Assembly (NCBI GenBank): GCA_031769625.1
Contig: JAUIMM010001030.1
Span: 2,590,001 to 2,654,000 of the forward strand
Source: Taudactylus pleione
Taxonomy: Eukaryota > Chordata > Amphibia > Anura > Myobatrachidae
Reading direction: 5' to 3'
DNA length: 64,000 nt
In this document: in pieces, positions 22,045-33,083 of the stretch
How positions within the stretch are numbered: position 1 is the stretch's first letter
Layout of the letters: each line of letters starts with the position of its first letter
Made by a program: the position numbers and the translations under genes
The notes under the pieces: model-generated
The model's database searches: none
Told to the model about the DNA's origin: nothing
What the model saw: only the letters and a program-made list of their open reading frames with translations

Positions 22045-22173
22045 ATAGTAGCAATCAGATTCTACTTAACATTTATTTAGCTCCTTCTAGAAGATAATAC
22101 CTAGAATCTGATTGGTTGCTATGGGCAACATCTCCACTACTAAAAACCTGCACTTTAGTAAATATACCCCTAA
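22045..22173. mobile_element. Second CAACATCTCCAC MITE, left arm shortened
   Basis: AGCAATCAGATTCTACTTAA…/…AATCTGATTGGTTGCTATGG, then GCAACATCTCCACTACT and TTTAGTAAATATACCCC. Same family as 3337-3495; the outer left arm is missing. Confidence 0.8.
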
Positions 22174-22269
22174 CTGTACTCTTCATGCATCAGGTAGTAT
22201 GGCATACTATTCAAACTTCATATTTAATATGAGAACATTAGTTTTATGTTGTATATCTTTTGTTTTGTC

Positions 22270-22760
22270 AATATTTCATAATGTCGACATCACATTGTCA
22301 ACAGTTATGATGTCGGCATTGTTGAAACAGCAACATTGAGCATGTCAACATGTGCATAATGTCGACATGTTTGTAAGGTCGACATCTAAAATGTCGACAT
22401 GTAATGCTGATATTCTGCACAGACTGGTAGAGAAGGGTTAGGGTTATGCTGCAGGAGGGAAGGGTTAGTTTTGGGCACTAGGGGGGGTGTTAGAATTAGA
22501 CTAAGGGAGGGGAGTTTTGGATTAAGCCCTACATTGATGGTTAGGCTGCAGGAGGGGAGGTTAGGGTTAGACACTAGGGAGAGAGTCAGAGGTTAGGGTT
22601 AGTCATACATACTACCAGAAGTCACACAGGATCCATGGAAAGTCATCACCGGCGAAACAGGAGTCACCCCTGGAACCGCTGGTTTTGTCGACATTTCATC
22701 AGTCGACATGGTCTATATCGAATTACGACCATGTCGACATTCTCATGTTGAAAAAATATA
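22270..22760. repeat. GTCGACAT-rich repeat with GGTTAGGG core
   Basis: The octamer ATGTCGAC and close variants recur at both flanks (22280-22400 and 22685-22745). The centre (22435-22605) is a run of GGGTTAG/GCAGGAGGG motifs. Ends in opposite orientation suggest a foldback element, but exact termini are unclear. Confidence 0.6.
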
Positions 22761-22781
22761 CTACCCGCTCTAATACACTAT

Positions 22782-23500
22782 GGGCCTGATTCAGAGACGG
22801 ATGCAATGGTGATTATTATGCAGTTTGAGCGATTGTTTGTTATTGCGCATGTGCGTAGCAAGTGCAGCGATTGCACTGCGATCACACACACAGAGGACCT
22901 ACTTGCAAAGTGAGTGACAGGTAGTCAGTGTTTGGGGGTGGTAATGGGGGGGTTGGTTAGAAAAACGCAGGTGTGTCTGACCATTTAAACGCCTGTGCAG
23001 CATGAGAGCTCTCTGCGTGTCAGCAGAGCTGCAGTGTTTGCAGCTGGTCAGACTTGACTTACATGCTGCATGACTGCCTGCTGTGTGTTGATGGTACAGA
23101 TGTTTACGCTGTTGTACATCGTTGTACTGATATGAGAAGGCAGCAGTGGGCGTCCCTATGCTCAGGTATGCTTTGGAAGGCATTAGAGTATTTTAGCAAC
23201 TGCAATCCGTGATAGTATGCAGTTACTAGGGATGTGCAGGCTCGGATTAGTTAGAATTTTCCTGCCAAATTTGGATTTTTCTTCCAAAAATCGGGTCTCA
23301 GAAAGAGGCAAAACGTCATCATTGCTGGATAAAAGTCCATGAAAGATGATGTTTGTCCATGAAAGATGACATTTTGCCTCTTTCTGAGATCCGATTTTTG
23401 GCAGGAAAAATCCAAATTTGGCGGGAAAATTGTAACTAATCAGAGCCTGCACATCCCTAGAAGTTACATTTGCATTATTGTCTGTCTCTCAATCAGGCCC
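22782..23500. mobile_element. MITE, GGGCCTGATTCAGAG ends, TAT duplication
   Basis: GGGCCTGATT at 22782 and AATCAGGCCC ending 23500, TAT on both sides (22779-22781, 23501-23503). Interrupted by the hAT-type foldback at 23227-23459. Confidence 0.85.
23227..23459. mobile_element. hAT-type foldback nested in the MITE
   Basis: TAGGGATGTGCAGGCTC at the left, complement GAGCCTGCACATCCCTA at the right, and arms pairing almost to the centre (GATGATGTTTGTCCATGAAA). Flanking octamers GCAGTTAC and GAAGTTAC agree at 7 of 8 positions. Confidence 0.85.
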
Positions 23501-23819
23501 TATAAACCATAATTAACTTTTTGGCATGTTTAGTGTGCTATTTTAATTTAAAGTGCACTTTCCAAATATTATTTTCTTTATTTTTTTGCTTCTACCAGCA
23601 ATAGATCACGTCTTTGTGAGATTGAGAACTCATATTATGTTAAGAATGATTACACAATGGGGTTGACACAGAACGGAAGGCACACCGGGGAAATGCAGTG
23701 GTAGGGGCCCATGCTTAAGCGGTGTGATCATCCACCAGAGAGGGTGTGGCCAGCCACCACAGAGCTTTGACTAACCATTAGAGAGTGAATGGTCTGGGTC
23801 CCTTTATAAAAGTAGCAAA
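23501..23819. other. No feature seen
   Basis: Anonymous flank between the MITE and the Helitron end. Confidence 0.4.
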
Positions 23820-24015
23820 CTAGCAACCAGCCCTGGCTTCGCGCGGGAGCAAGTTTGAATTTAAAGCGATAGTCTTATAAGAGTTTCTTGTAAAAGGGCC
23901 ACATAAAGTTGTCCATGAGCAAAACAGTCTCCACTCAGGTCAACTCCATCCACATTAATTGTGTGTCCCTGTGCTTTATTTATTGTCATGCCAAAGCAGA
24001 CTCTTACTGGGAATT
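23820..24015 (-). pseudogene. Helitron 3' end with helicase C-terminal remnant
   Basis: On the minus strand about 40 codons read PVRVCFGMTINKAQGHTINV, then DGVDLSGDCFAHGQLYVAL. This is the final motif region of the PIF1-type helicase of Helitron Rep/Hel proteins (family form 'FAMTINKAQGQT…HGQLYVALSR'). About 60 bp later comes CTCCCGCGCGAAGCCAGGGC then TGGTTGCTAG: a GC-rich short hairpin followed by CTAG, as at Helitron 3' ends. Everything upstream of the helicase tail is missing. The reading after LYVALL is degenerate. Confidence 0.82.
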
Positions 24016-24300
24016 AGACTCATTTGAAATGAAAGAATCGTTTTTCACATAAATGAAATAGGAACGGTAAGAAAAGGGAAAACTGAAATGTATCAGTAAA
24101 CAGGGCTAACATCAATTTTTCTGGAGAAAACAGAAAACATGTATCAATCTCTACATGGTATAAAAGTCCATCGTTGTTATATACCTTTAACGGCTTAGGC
24201 AAAGTAAGCCAAGAAAGCCCTTAGACATCCATTTTTCATTGATTTGCTTCACTAAAATGGTCACTGCTCAGCTCCCTTTTGTCATACATTAATGTTTCAT
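24016..24300. other. Anonymous sequence between Helitron pieces
   Basis: AT-rich, no motif recognised. Confidence 0.4.
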
Positions 24301-24610
24301 AAGGTGCATACACACACAACGATTCTTTGAACGATTATCGTTTAAAAAAATCATTCACTTTCTGAGTCAAACGATGAACGACTATTGTTCATGCGCGTTC
24401 ACGTTTGTAGTTCAGTCAGACTTGTCAACTCAACAATTTTCATTAAGTTAATATGCAAAAATCGTTTGTAGTTCATAAAAATTGTTCATTACATTTAAAT
24501 GAACATAGTAAATGAAAAACTTTAGTAAACGATTTTAGTTCATTTTTTCAAGGTAGAAAATTGTTTACTAAAATCGTTCATTAACTCAATCGTTGTGTGT
24601 GTATGCAGCT
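24301..24610. mobile_element. MITE with GGTGCATACACACACAACGATT ends
   Basis: AAGGTGCATACACACACAAC with complement GTTGTGTGTGTATGCAGCT; internal stems of AAACGATTTTAGTTCA type. Related to the TTA-flanked MITE at 26694. Confidence 0.8.
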
Positions 24611-24790
24611 ATACACATAAACCTTCCTCGACAAATAGTGATAACTGCATCAAAATGCATCCAGTGGTTCTTGAGATTAGCCCAAACAAACAGACAGACG
24701 CCTACCAGGGACTTTGTTTTATACTATGTATAAATACTGATAGTACATGCATGATAATGTACCAAGTTGTAGTGAATGCATCATAGTCCT
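24611..24790 (-). repeat. Helitron-associated sequence
   Basis: On the minus strand CTGTCTGTTTGTTTGGGCTA, then ATCTCAAGAACCACTGGATG and TATTTGTCGAGGAAGG. This resembles the conserved stretch found downstream of the helicase in many Helitrons. Its order relative to the helicase piece implies rearrangement. Confidence 0.45.
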
Positions 24791-25359
24791 GGGAACATAG
24801 TATAATGTAACATATGTATAATTAAGAACATACTAGTAATCAGTGGCATAACTAGGGCAGGGTGAGCGGGGCACGTGCCCTGGGCGCCATGGCAAGCCCT
24901 GCAGAGGGGGGTGCCGCTGGCCAGGGCATTGTACCTGCACGCCCTCCCCCTACCACCATTGTGTCCTGAGTCTGCTTTTTAACGAGCAGGCAAGTGTGCC
25001 TGCTAGCCTGCTGCTGGCTTGGCTGCCTGTAGGGGGAGCTGCAGCGGAGGCTCGCAGCCCCTCCTAGGCAGAATTCCTACCAAGCTCTATCCTCCTCCTT
25101 ACTAGAGCTGCCACCTGCACCAGGTGAGGAGTGATTCTTCCCTCCCTGGCGCTCTCCATCGCCGCTGCCCGCTCACCACAGGTAAGTTCTCGGGGGTGGG
25201 GGGGATGTATTGGATGGCTAAACTGCTGCGGGGGGGATTGAATGGCTAAACTGCTGCAGGGGGCATTGGATGGCTAAACTCAGTTGCCGCAGGGGAGGGA
25301 TTGGATGGCTAAACTGGGAGGGGGGGTGTTCACTTTTTATGTGGGGGGCTGTTGGCTGC

Positions 25360-26520
25360 AAGTGTGTGTAAGTGTGTGTCTCTGTATAGGCTTTCAGTTT
25401 GTGTATGTAAGGGTGTCTGTATAGACTTTGTGTGTGTGTGTGTAAGTGTCTGTCTGTATAGGCTTTCAGTGTGTGTATAAGTGTCTGTATAGGCTTTGTG
25501 TGTGTGTGTATAGGCTTTGTGTGTAAGTGTCTGTCTGTATAGGCTTTGTGTGTGTGTCTGTATAGGCTTTCAGTGTGTGTGTAAGTGTGTGTCTGTATAG
25601 GCTTTGTGTGTAAGTGTGTCTGTATAGGCTTTCAGTGTGTGTCTGTAAGTGTGTGTCTGTATAGGCTTTCAGTGTGTGTGTCTGTATAGGCTTTGTGTGT
25701 GTGTCCGTATAGGCTTTGTGTGTGTAAGTGTGTGTCTGTATAGGCTCTCTGTGTGTGTAAGTGTGTGTCTGTATAGGCTTTGTGTGTAAGTGTATGTCTG
25801 TAAAGACTTTGTGTGTGTAATTGTGTCTATATAGGCTTTCAGTGTGTATGTGTGTCTGTATAGGCTTTGTGTGTGTGTCTGTCTGTGTAGGCTTTGTGCG
25901 TGTGTAAGTGTGTCTGTACAGGCTTTCAGTGTGTGTAAGTGTGTGTCTGTATAGGCTTTGTGTGTGTGTAAGTGTGTATGTATAGGCTTTGTGTGTGTGT
26001 AAGTGTGTCTGTATAGGCTTTGTGTGTGTGTAAGTGTGTCTGTATAGGCTTTCAGTGTGTGTATAAGTACCTGTCTGTATAGGCTTTGTGTGTGTTTGTA
26101 TAGGCTGTGTGTGTCTGTATAGGCTTTGTGTGTGTGTCGTGTGTCTGTATAGGCTTTCAGTGTGTGTATGTAAGTGTGTCTGTATAGGCTTTGTGTGTGT
26201 GTACGTGTGTCTGTATAGGTTTTGTGTGTGTCTGTATAGGCTTTCAGTGTATGTGTGTCAGTGTGTGTATATTTGTCAGTGTTTGTGGTATGTATATGTG
26301 TCAGTGTGTGTGTGTTAATATATGTGTCAGTGTGTGTGTGTATATGTGTCATGGTGTGTGTATATGTGTCAGTGTGTGTGTACTGTATATGTGTCAGTGT
26401 GTATCTATGGTAGTGTGTGTGTATGTCTGTGTGTGTGTCTGTATCAGTGTGTATCTATGGCAGTGTGTGTATATGTGTCAGTGTGTGTATATGTTTGTGT
26501 GTATCTGTGTCTGTGTGTTG
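25360..26520. repeat. TGTCTGTATAGGCTT minisatellite inside the hAT element
   Basis: Units of about 25-45 bp built from (GT)n, AAGTGTGTGTCTGTATAGGC and TTTCAGTGTG or TTTGTGTG, around 30 copies, drifting to GTGTATATGTGTCAGTGTGT on the right. Long open frames on both strands are a by-product of the repetition. Confidence 0.95.
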
Positions 26521-26693
26521 AGAGACAATGCGGGGGGGTGAGGGTGTGCTGAGAGTTGATGCAAGGGGAGATGATGGTGTGCTGAGAGACGACGCAGGGG
26601 GGGAGGCTAAGAAGTGATGACACGGAGGGAGATGATGCAGTGAGATGATGCTGTGGCTGAGAGACGCAGGGGGAAGGAAGTTAATGTGCATAC

Positions 26694-26932
26694 ACACGGT
26701 CAGATATGTCAGTTGAACGATTGAATGATTTGCAAACTATTGAACGATTGAATGTTTTCAGCCTGTATTAAAATTAATTAAATCGACCAAATCTGACTGC
26801 AAACACATCAGATGTCAGATATCGTTATCTGACAAACGGGAACGCGCATCGTTCATCATTCATTGTTGCCCACAATTTTTTAAATCGTTATCGTTCAGAT
26901 CTGAAGAAAAATCTGACCGTGTGTATGCACCA
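26694..26932. mobile_element. MITE nested in the hAT element, TTA duplication
   Basis: ATGTGCATACACACGGTCAG at the left, complement CTGACCGTGTGTATGCACCA at the right, TTA at 26691-26693 and 26933-26935. PIF/Harbinger-type target. Confidence 0.88.
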
Positions 26933-27319
26933 TTACACAGGGGGAAGGAGTCTGGTTGAACCGCTATCGTATGATGATGACCTTGTTAATATTCCTACAC
27001 AAACAAGCATCTTCCGGACGATGTGACCTACATGAATATTGAATACTGACTGAAGACGCCGTCGTCCCAGGGAGGATGTATTTTTTCAGAGGTTCCACAT
27101 TGTGAGAAACCACAGGTAGGTGCATATGGAATAGAAAGGAATGTTCCCAGACTGACAAGAAATTGGTGGCATGTCATGTTGGCCCGTCCCATTTTTAGTA
27201 GCCACGACCCTTTCGTTGTTTGACCACACCCATTTTTTTGTCTGTATGTGTGTGTGGGGGGCTCCAATCTTAAATTTGCCCTGGGCTCCGAAGACCCTAG
27301 TTACGCCACTACTAGTAAT

Positions 27320-27920
27320 CCTGTCTATATACAGGTATACTACATTAATGTACTGTACATATGATAAGGGACCCGGCACTATACTGGCCAGTGTCTAGAA
27401 TTTACTGAGAACTGCATTAAGTTTTAACTGTCTAAGCCCTTACCATTTTATTGTAGGTTAGTGAATAGATGCAGAAGCTGAAAATGCAATTGGAATCACT
27501 GGCAGGATCTATGTTCATTATGTTAAAGTCCACAGCCAACAAATGGAGTGGACAGGGTTGTGAGGAGGGCAAATCTTGGTGTAATTTGTATAAAAGCGAA
27601 CCAAGCAACCATGTTAATGAGTTGTCCTGTTCCTCCAGGTAACTGGCCTTCTGATAGGGTAACAATGTATTACTCAAGTGCACAGTGTGGAATAGAGGAG
27701 GGAATGGACCCTCAGGAAGTGGGGCCCACAGGGATTTCCCCTGTTCCGCTGTGGGCCAGTCCGTCCCTGGACACGATATAGACCCCATTGTGGTGAATGA
27801 AAGAAAATAGAGCAGATGCTAATGGGTATGGGATCATTGAAATCAGTGGATCCCATTCCCACACCGTTATATAAAAAACAACATAGTCTATAAAACTACA
27901 GAAGTAAATTTAGATTTTAT
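27320..27920. other. Anonymous sequence
   Basis: No repeat or exon recognised. Confidence 0.5.
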
Positions 27921-27925
27921 TTATA

Positions 27926-27952
27926 GATATATATATATATATATATATATAT
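27926..27952. repeat. (TA)n microsatellite
   Basis: About 26 bp of AT alternation. Confidence 0.95.
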
Positions 27953-28263
27953 GTAATTTTTTTCAATGATAAAAAGCACAAAATTAATTCATCATTTGTT
28001 CAGTTTCCATAAAAGAAAATGGACAATTGATGCACACTCTATGTAAGAGTGTAGTGAACTTGTCCATTCCTGTGACTAGTATGTAATGATTGAGGGGTGT
28101 ACTGATCCCTGGTCACTAGAGTATGTTACAGAGCCCAATCCTTGGTGATCAAAATGCTATACAGACCCATTCTCTAATAGTGACAAACCTAGCTAATTCC
28201 TACTGTGCCGCAATCTGGTATCGGAGCTGTTATCAGTCTCTTTACGGGCTGTATCCTCTAGAG

Positions 28264-28572
28264 CAGGAATGGGGAACCTCTGGCCCGGGGGCCGTATAAG
28301 GCCCGTGGGATCATTTGATCTGGCCCTCAGAGCTTTTTTCTGCTAACCTCATCTAGCTAGCAGGGTGCCTAGAATGGCACCCTGCAGCCAGAATCTCCAG
28401 GCGGCACTACTGCATAGTGTCATTAGGACGCTTCTGATGCTCACACCGCTACCCTTACAGCTCCCCGGAGCATCGTCAGGATGCTCCGGGAATTGCTGTA
28501 ATGACTGCCAATTGCATCCCCACCCCCGTATGACATCACACGGAGGGGCAGACAAAAGGTTCCCCAACCCTG
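28264..28572. mobile_element. hAT MITE with perfect 8-bp duplication
   Basis: CAGGAATGGGGAACCTCTGG at the left, GGTTCCCCAACCCTG at the right, CTCTAGAG on both sides (28256-28263, 28573-28580). Charlie-like ends. Inner stem GGAGCATC…GATGCTCC. The duplicated target is itself a palindrome. Confidence 0.93.
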
Positions 28573-28580
28573 CTCTAGAG

Positions 28581-28985
28581 TTCCAATAACCAGTAGCAGA
28601 ACAGGAAACTGAATCTTGTAAGAGGGTAATAGAAACAGCGCTTGCGTTCAATCATCTCTCCTGCGCTTAATTGATTGACCATGTCACACTCGGGATCGGA
28701 AGACCTTCTACTGTTGGTTTAGAAGTCAGGGTGCTAGGGTGGGAAAGAACCGGAGACAAGGGGCCTGGATATATGTTTTCCTCATCCACAAATATTAGAT
28801 GTTGTCTAGACCTGACCAAAGCGCAGAGTCTAACTTACTGGGACGTATTCACCAGTGATCCCTCCAATTGGGATTTGGGTTTAAGCCCTTTGGTCAGGTA
28901 TCTGATACAAGTGGGAAACAGAAGAACACAAACGCAGGGAAAGCTCAGGAAGAACCTGAAAGGAAAGTAGGAAAGCAGTCTTGTA
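28581..28985. other. Anonymous sequence
   Basis: Nothing recognised. Confidence 0.5.
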
Positions 28986-29330
28986 CTAGATGCACTGAAG
29001 ATCTGGATGCAGGATGATGTAATACGTGCACTGGAATCCAGAGGTAGAATGGTGTAAGTACACAGTGATTATACAGACGCAATAAGTACAGGGGAATGGC
29101 ACTGGAAAACAGTACTCGAATGATGTACTGAGTACACATGCTGGTGATCTAGGACTAGTACAAGAGAATAGCACTAGAAGTCAGTACTTGGATGATGTAC
29201 TAAGTACACACGCTGGTGATCAGACGCAGGACTGGTACAGGAGAATGGCACTAGAAGTCAGTACTTGGATGATGTACTGAGTACACGCTGGTGATGCGAC
29301 ACTAGAGTATTTCACTAGACGAATGAAATG
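28985..29330. repeat. Minisatellite, about 75-bp unit, 3-4 copies
   Basis: The motif CAGTACT(C/T)(G/T)(A/G)ATGATGTACT…GTACAC…GCTGGTGAT recurs near 29110, 29182 and 29259 with decaying copies to the left. Confidence 0.85.
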
Positions 29331-30230
29331 TGGAACCTGGAACGCTGCAACAGCAAGTAGTCACTGATAGTAGCGAAGTTGTTCAGGCAACTTCCTGTTG
29401 TCCAGAGCCGGGTAAATACCCTTAGGTGGCGATCCATTGGAGGACGATGTCATCTGACAGCTAATGATGCTACCATTGGAAGAAGGGTGAATCAGGTGAT
29501 GTAGACTGTGATGACTGCGTCCATGACGTTAACCGCAGAAACCAAATCAACGAGCAACACATGGATGTCCTAGCAGACCCCAGGAATAATCCTCAGTGCT
29601 TCACTCATTGCTGCACCTGGCGTCTGACCGCCCGAGAGGGCAGGGGAAGTTGGGGCTGAAGTGAGTAATGGCCGAACCCAGGCAGCAACTTGACAGTCCA
29701 GAGTGACAGAAGTAGATGGAGTTTGGACCTCCACCACAAAACTGGATGTTATTGCTTTCTCCTGTCTTCACTGTACCTGTGGTAAGGAAGGACCACAGAG
29801 CTCAAAGTTATCCTGATAGGAACCACACACCTCTGGCACTTACTTCCCATTAACATGCACTGCTGTAAGGTAATGCTAATATCATATTTCAATGTTTCAG
29901 ACACTTCTAGTTATGCATCTAAATATTACATTATGTATTTGTGTATGCATTATATTAAGTCTAAATATAATATTCACAAAAATACAACATACTGTAAAAA
30001 AAAGGTGCAGGCAGTAAAATCATACATTTATTGTATAAGGGAATTTATCAACAAAAGCAGTTTACCTTTCAACCAATTGAAACAAAAACAGCAGTAAAGG
30101 GTGAAAGCTATTAGTGTGTTCCATTCTTGAGATTTATGTGTTTCAAAGAACAATCGCTTACAGTTTTGCAATGCTTTTCATGTTGAGTCTTAGCTGTCTT
30201 TAGTATCCCAGATGATAATGTTAGTTGATG
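29331..30230. other. Anonymous sequence
   Basis: Mixed sequence with no recognised exon or repeat. On the minus strand an AATAAA lies at about 30025, roughly 200 bp downstream of the candidate exon at 30231-30372. Confidence 0.45.
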
Positions 30231-30372
30231 TCAGCAAATCAATGGAATGCAGAGCACTCTTGATTTGTCAGCTGCTGTCACAAAGCGATGTGTAGGTGCT
30301 GTGCAGACAAGACAGTAATCACTGTGGGCATCTCCTGTCATTTGGATCTTCTTAGGTCCTTTCACCACTCTA
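30231..30372 (-). CDS. Candidate terminal exon of an unidentified gene
   Basis: Minus-strand open segment following a good acceptor (CCTTCTATTACTGCACAG at 30390-30373). After one joining base it reads RVVKGPKKIQMTGDAHSDYC, then LVCTAPTHRFVTAADKSRVL and CIPLIC followed by TGA at 30233-30231. The composition is protein-like, and an AATAAA follows about 200 bp downstream. I do not recognise the protein. In human, the gene upstream of TRMT10B is FRMPD1, in the same orientation, but I cannot match this segment to it. It could equally be a transposon remnant or chance. Confidence 0.25.
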
Positions 30373-30640
30373 CTGTGCAGTAATAGAAGGGCATGACAGA
30401 ATTAAAACATTATTTTCAGAATATACTGTATATATGTTACATTGGACATTTACTTACTGAAACACAAAAAATGATCACAAGTAGTTTATTAAGATACATT
30501 TGCTTAAGAAAAGTAAGACTAGATAATAGTTTTTCAAGTTTAACCCAGAATTAGGGTCCTACTTAGTTTTTTTTTTTCCATAATTTTCTGTTTCCCCCTT
30601 ATGATCCCTTTCCTGCAGCCTCCGTCCGGCTCTGAAAACT

Positions 30641-31165
30641 GTGCATGTGCTGTGTCAGGTTCTGTGTATGTGCTGTGTCAGGTTCTGTGCATGTGCTGTG
30701 TATGTGCTGTGTCAGGTTCTGTGTATGTGCTGTGTCAGGCTCTGTGCATGTGCTGTGTCAGGCTCTGTGCATGTGCTGTGTCAGGTTCTGTGTATGTGCT
30801 GTGTCAGGCTCTGTGCATGTGCTGTGTCAGGCTCTGTGCATGTGCTGTCAGGCTCTGTGCATGTGCTGTGTCAGGCTCTGTGTATGTGCTGTGTCAGGCT
30901 CTGCATGTGCTGTGTCAGGCTCTGTGTATGTGCTGTGTCAGGTTCTGTGTATGTGCTGTGTCAGGTTCTGTGTATGTGCTGTGTCAGGCTCTGTGCATGT
31001 GCTGTGTCAGATTCTGTGTATGTGCTGTGTCAGGTTCTGTGTATGTGCTGTGTCAGGCTCTGTGTCAGGTTCTGTGCATGTGCTGTGTCAGGTTCTGTGC
31101 ATGTGCTGTGTCAGGTTCTGTGTATGTGCTGTGTCAGGTTCTGTGCATGTGCTGTGTCTGGTTCT
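30641..31165. repeat. 23-bp minisatellite (CTGTGYATGTGCTGTGTCAGGYT)
   Basis: About 22 tandem copies of CTGTGCATGTGCTGTGTCAG plus GTT/GCT, with C/T variation at two positions and a few shortened units (for example near 30845 and 30905). Because 23 is not a multiple of 3, the unit is open in all three plus frames, giving three overlapping 176-188-codon frames that are not genes. Confidence 0.97.
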
Positions 31166-32355
31166 AAGTAAAAGTATTTAAAAAATGTGAAAACTCCTCA
31201 GATATGTTAGTGTAAATAGCGGGGATACTTTAAATAATCCATTGCGATAAGGACTGATAATAATCTCAGCATTGCCTCTATAAATGAGATCCCTCATCCA
31301 TGTATTAACACTCTGTAATTAATTATTTATCTAGTCAAACACCACTAAAACAAATATATCCTAGTAAATTACTTGTGATAGTTTTTTTGTTTTGTCAACA
31401 TGTAAATATATGGTCCCATTATGGTTCATAGAGCAGAATGTAGAACGACTCCTGGGCACAATGACTAAGTACACCCTGATAACTATGCAAAGGCTTGAAG
31501 ACATCTCTGCTCTTTTCTATTTTCTGAAAGGAGGTGAGACAGATACAAAGGAGTGATTGCACTGTATGCAGAGACACAGGTACAGCTTACAAGGCAATTT
31601 ATCAGAATATATAATGGATCAGGAATGCAGAGGAAGTAGAGCATGTCCTATTTTCCATGTCCCTGTTCTGTCAACTGCTTTACATGTGTCTTTCCATAAA
31701 GAGGTACATTTCTTAAGTGAATCTACAGTATGTCCTATCTCTACTTTTACCTGGCAAAGAATGGAAATGAGGGACGATGGATTAAAAAACAATCATGGAC
31801 ACATAATAATGGATACAATCAAATATATATTTATCAGCTTTTGTAACAGTTATTAAACCATTCTTATTATGCACTGTAACAAAAATGTAAACGTGCATTT
31901 ACTTTTATGTACTTTTTGAGTTTAATTGACTAATTTAAACTCATTCATGTACTAAATAATTGCTATTTTATTATTACATCAAATTCACAAATTGAATTAA
32001 TTATATGATATAAAAAAAATTCTGTTACGTATATACAACAATATGCTAAACAGATAGATATCTAAATATACAACCTACATTTAAACATTTTCAGGCTCAT
32101 TTAGATTTAGATTTTACACATTTGTGTAAAAATCTCTTGCATAAAATATATTGTGCAAAAAAACAAATTTATGTGTTTGTTTTTAGTTGCACGTGTGTCT
32201 AATGAATTGTGCAATTCAAATTCCTTATCATGAAGATAAAGCACATCATGAAAGTTAGCATACTCCAGTCATCATTAAAAATAAAAAATGGCGGTTTTCT
32301 TTTAATATAAAATAATTTAAAAAGATTTAAAAAACATGCCATATGTGACAACCGT
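31166..32355. other. Anonymous AT-rich sequence
   Basis: No exon or repeat recognised; AT-rich block 31880-32180. Confidence 0.5.
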
Positions 32356-32384
32356 GTGCCACCACCCCACCGACGTAAAATAAT

Positions 32385-32551
32385 AATGATGAAAGCATCA
32401 GCAATCATAGAATTTGTTGCAACATTTGCATGGAGCCGAACAATGTTTAGATTGCCATCAAAGGCTACAACCAGCACCAGGCTATTACAGACTGGGCTAG
32501 TCACACTGTATAGGGAAAACCGCAATGTGGGGTCATTATGTGACACAGCCC
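32385..32551 (-). other. Exon-like open segment, unidentified
   Basis: After an acceptor-like CTGCCCTCTGCTGAACAG at 32569-32552, the minus strand reads AWAVSHNDPTLRFSLYSVTS, then PVCNSLVLVVAFDGNLNIVR and LHANVATNSMIADAF before losing protein character. The plus strand is also open here, so the evidence is weak. It may belong with 30231-30372 or be a decayed transposon. Confidence 0.2.
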
Positions 32552-32819
32552 AAGCCTGTTCAGCAGAGGGCAGAATTCCCTAGAGAAATCAGAACTGCAA
32601 GTAGGAAAGTGTGTCTCCCTCTCCCTTAGAAAAGCTGCCAACATTAAGGGAACCACTATCTAAGACCAACCCAGTGTGGATCTTGGGATGGTAATAATCT
32701 GACCCCCTGTAAAAAGAGGTGTCAGGAGGATTGTTGTCATTTTGCAAAAATCCAGGTGATGGAGTTTTTAGACACCTACAGGAATAAGAAGTTTATTCAC
32801 ATATTTGCAGACATATAGA

Positions 32820-33083
32820 CCCCATACATCTACTGGGCAATCCGCCGATTCCACGATCGGACTGGAACCACCAGTCGGAAATGCCAACCAGCAGGCCACC
32901 AATGTTCACCAATCCATTGGGGAATCAGGGAAATTCTACTTGTTAAAAATCCTTGATTTGCTAATCATGCTCATATTTTGATTGTCATTGGCAAATCAGT
33001 GAAAATGTTGGATTTCACCGATGCACCAACCCTGGCGTCTGGGGATCGGTGAATTGGCCCCTTCTGTCGCTAGTGTATGGGGG
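32820..33083. mobile_element. MITE with CCCCATACA ends
   Basis: CCCCATACATCTACTGGGCA and complement GCTAGTGTATGGGG; internal arms CGATTCCACGATCGG, CAACCAGCAGGCC and GATTTGCTAATCATG…GCAAATCAG pair loosely. Non-coding. Confidence 0.6.

Larger units (their letters stand above)
24841..27311. mobile_element. 2.5-kb non-autonomous hAT with perfect 8-bp duplication
   Basis: CAGTGGCATAACTAGGG at the left, CCCTAGTTACGCCACTA at the right, CTAGTAAT on both sides (24833-24840, 27312-27319). Inside: a GC-rich left part, a minisatellite of about 1.1 kb (25360-26520), a GATGATG-rich part, and a nested MITE (26694-26932). No transposase. Confidence 0.92.

Noticed and set aside
25669..26352. 227-codon minus-strand open frame rich in THT and SLYRH
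   Set aside because: It is the translation of the TGTCTGTATAGGC minisatellite inside the hAT element and is not a gene.
25360..26520. Regularly spaced repeats considered as a CRISPR array
   Set aside because: Eukaryotic minisatellite with variable unit length and no unique spacers.
30601..31181. Three overlapping plus-strand frames of 176-188 codons (cysteine-rich)
   Set aside because: All come from a 23-bp tandem repeat without stops; no start context, no unique sequence.
32356..32583. Plus-strand open frame opposite the exon-like segment
   Set aside because: No acceptor or motif; both strands being open lowers confidence in either.
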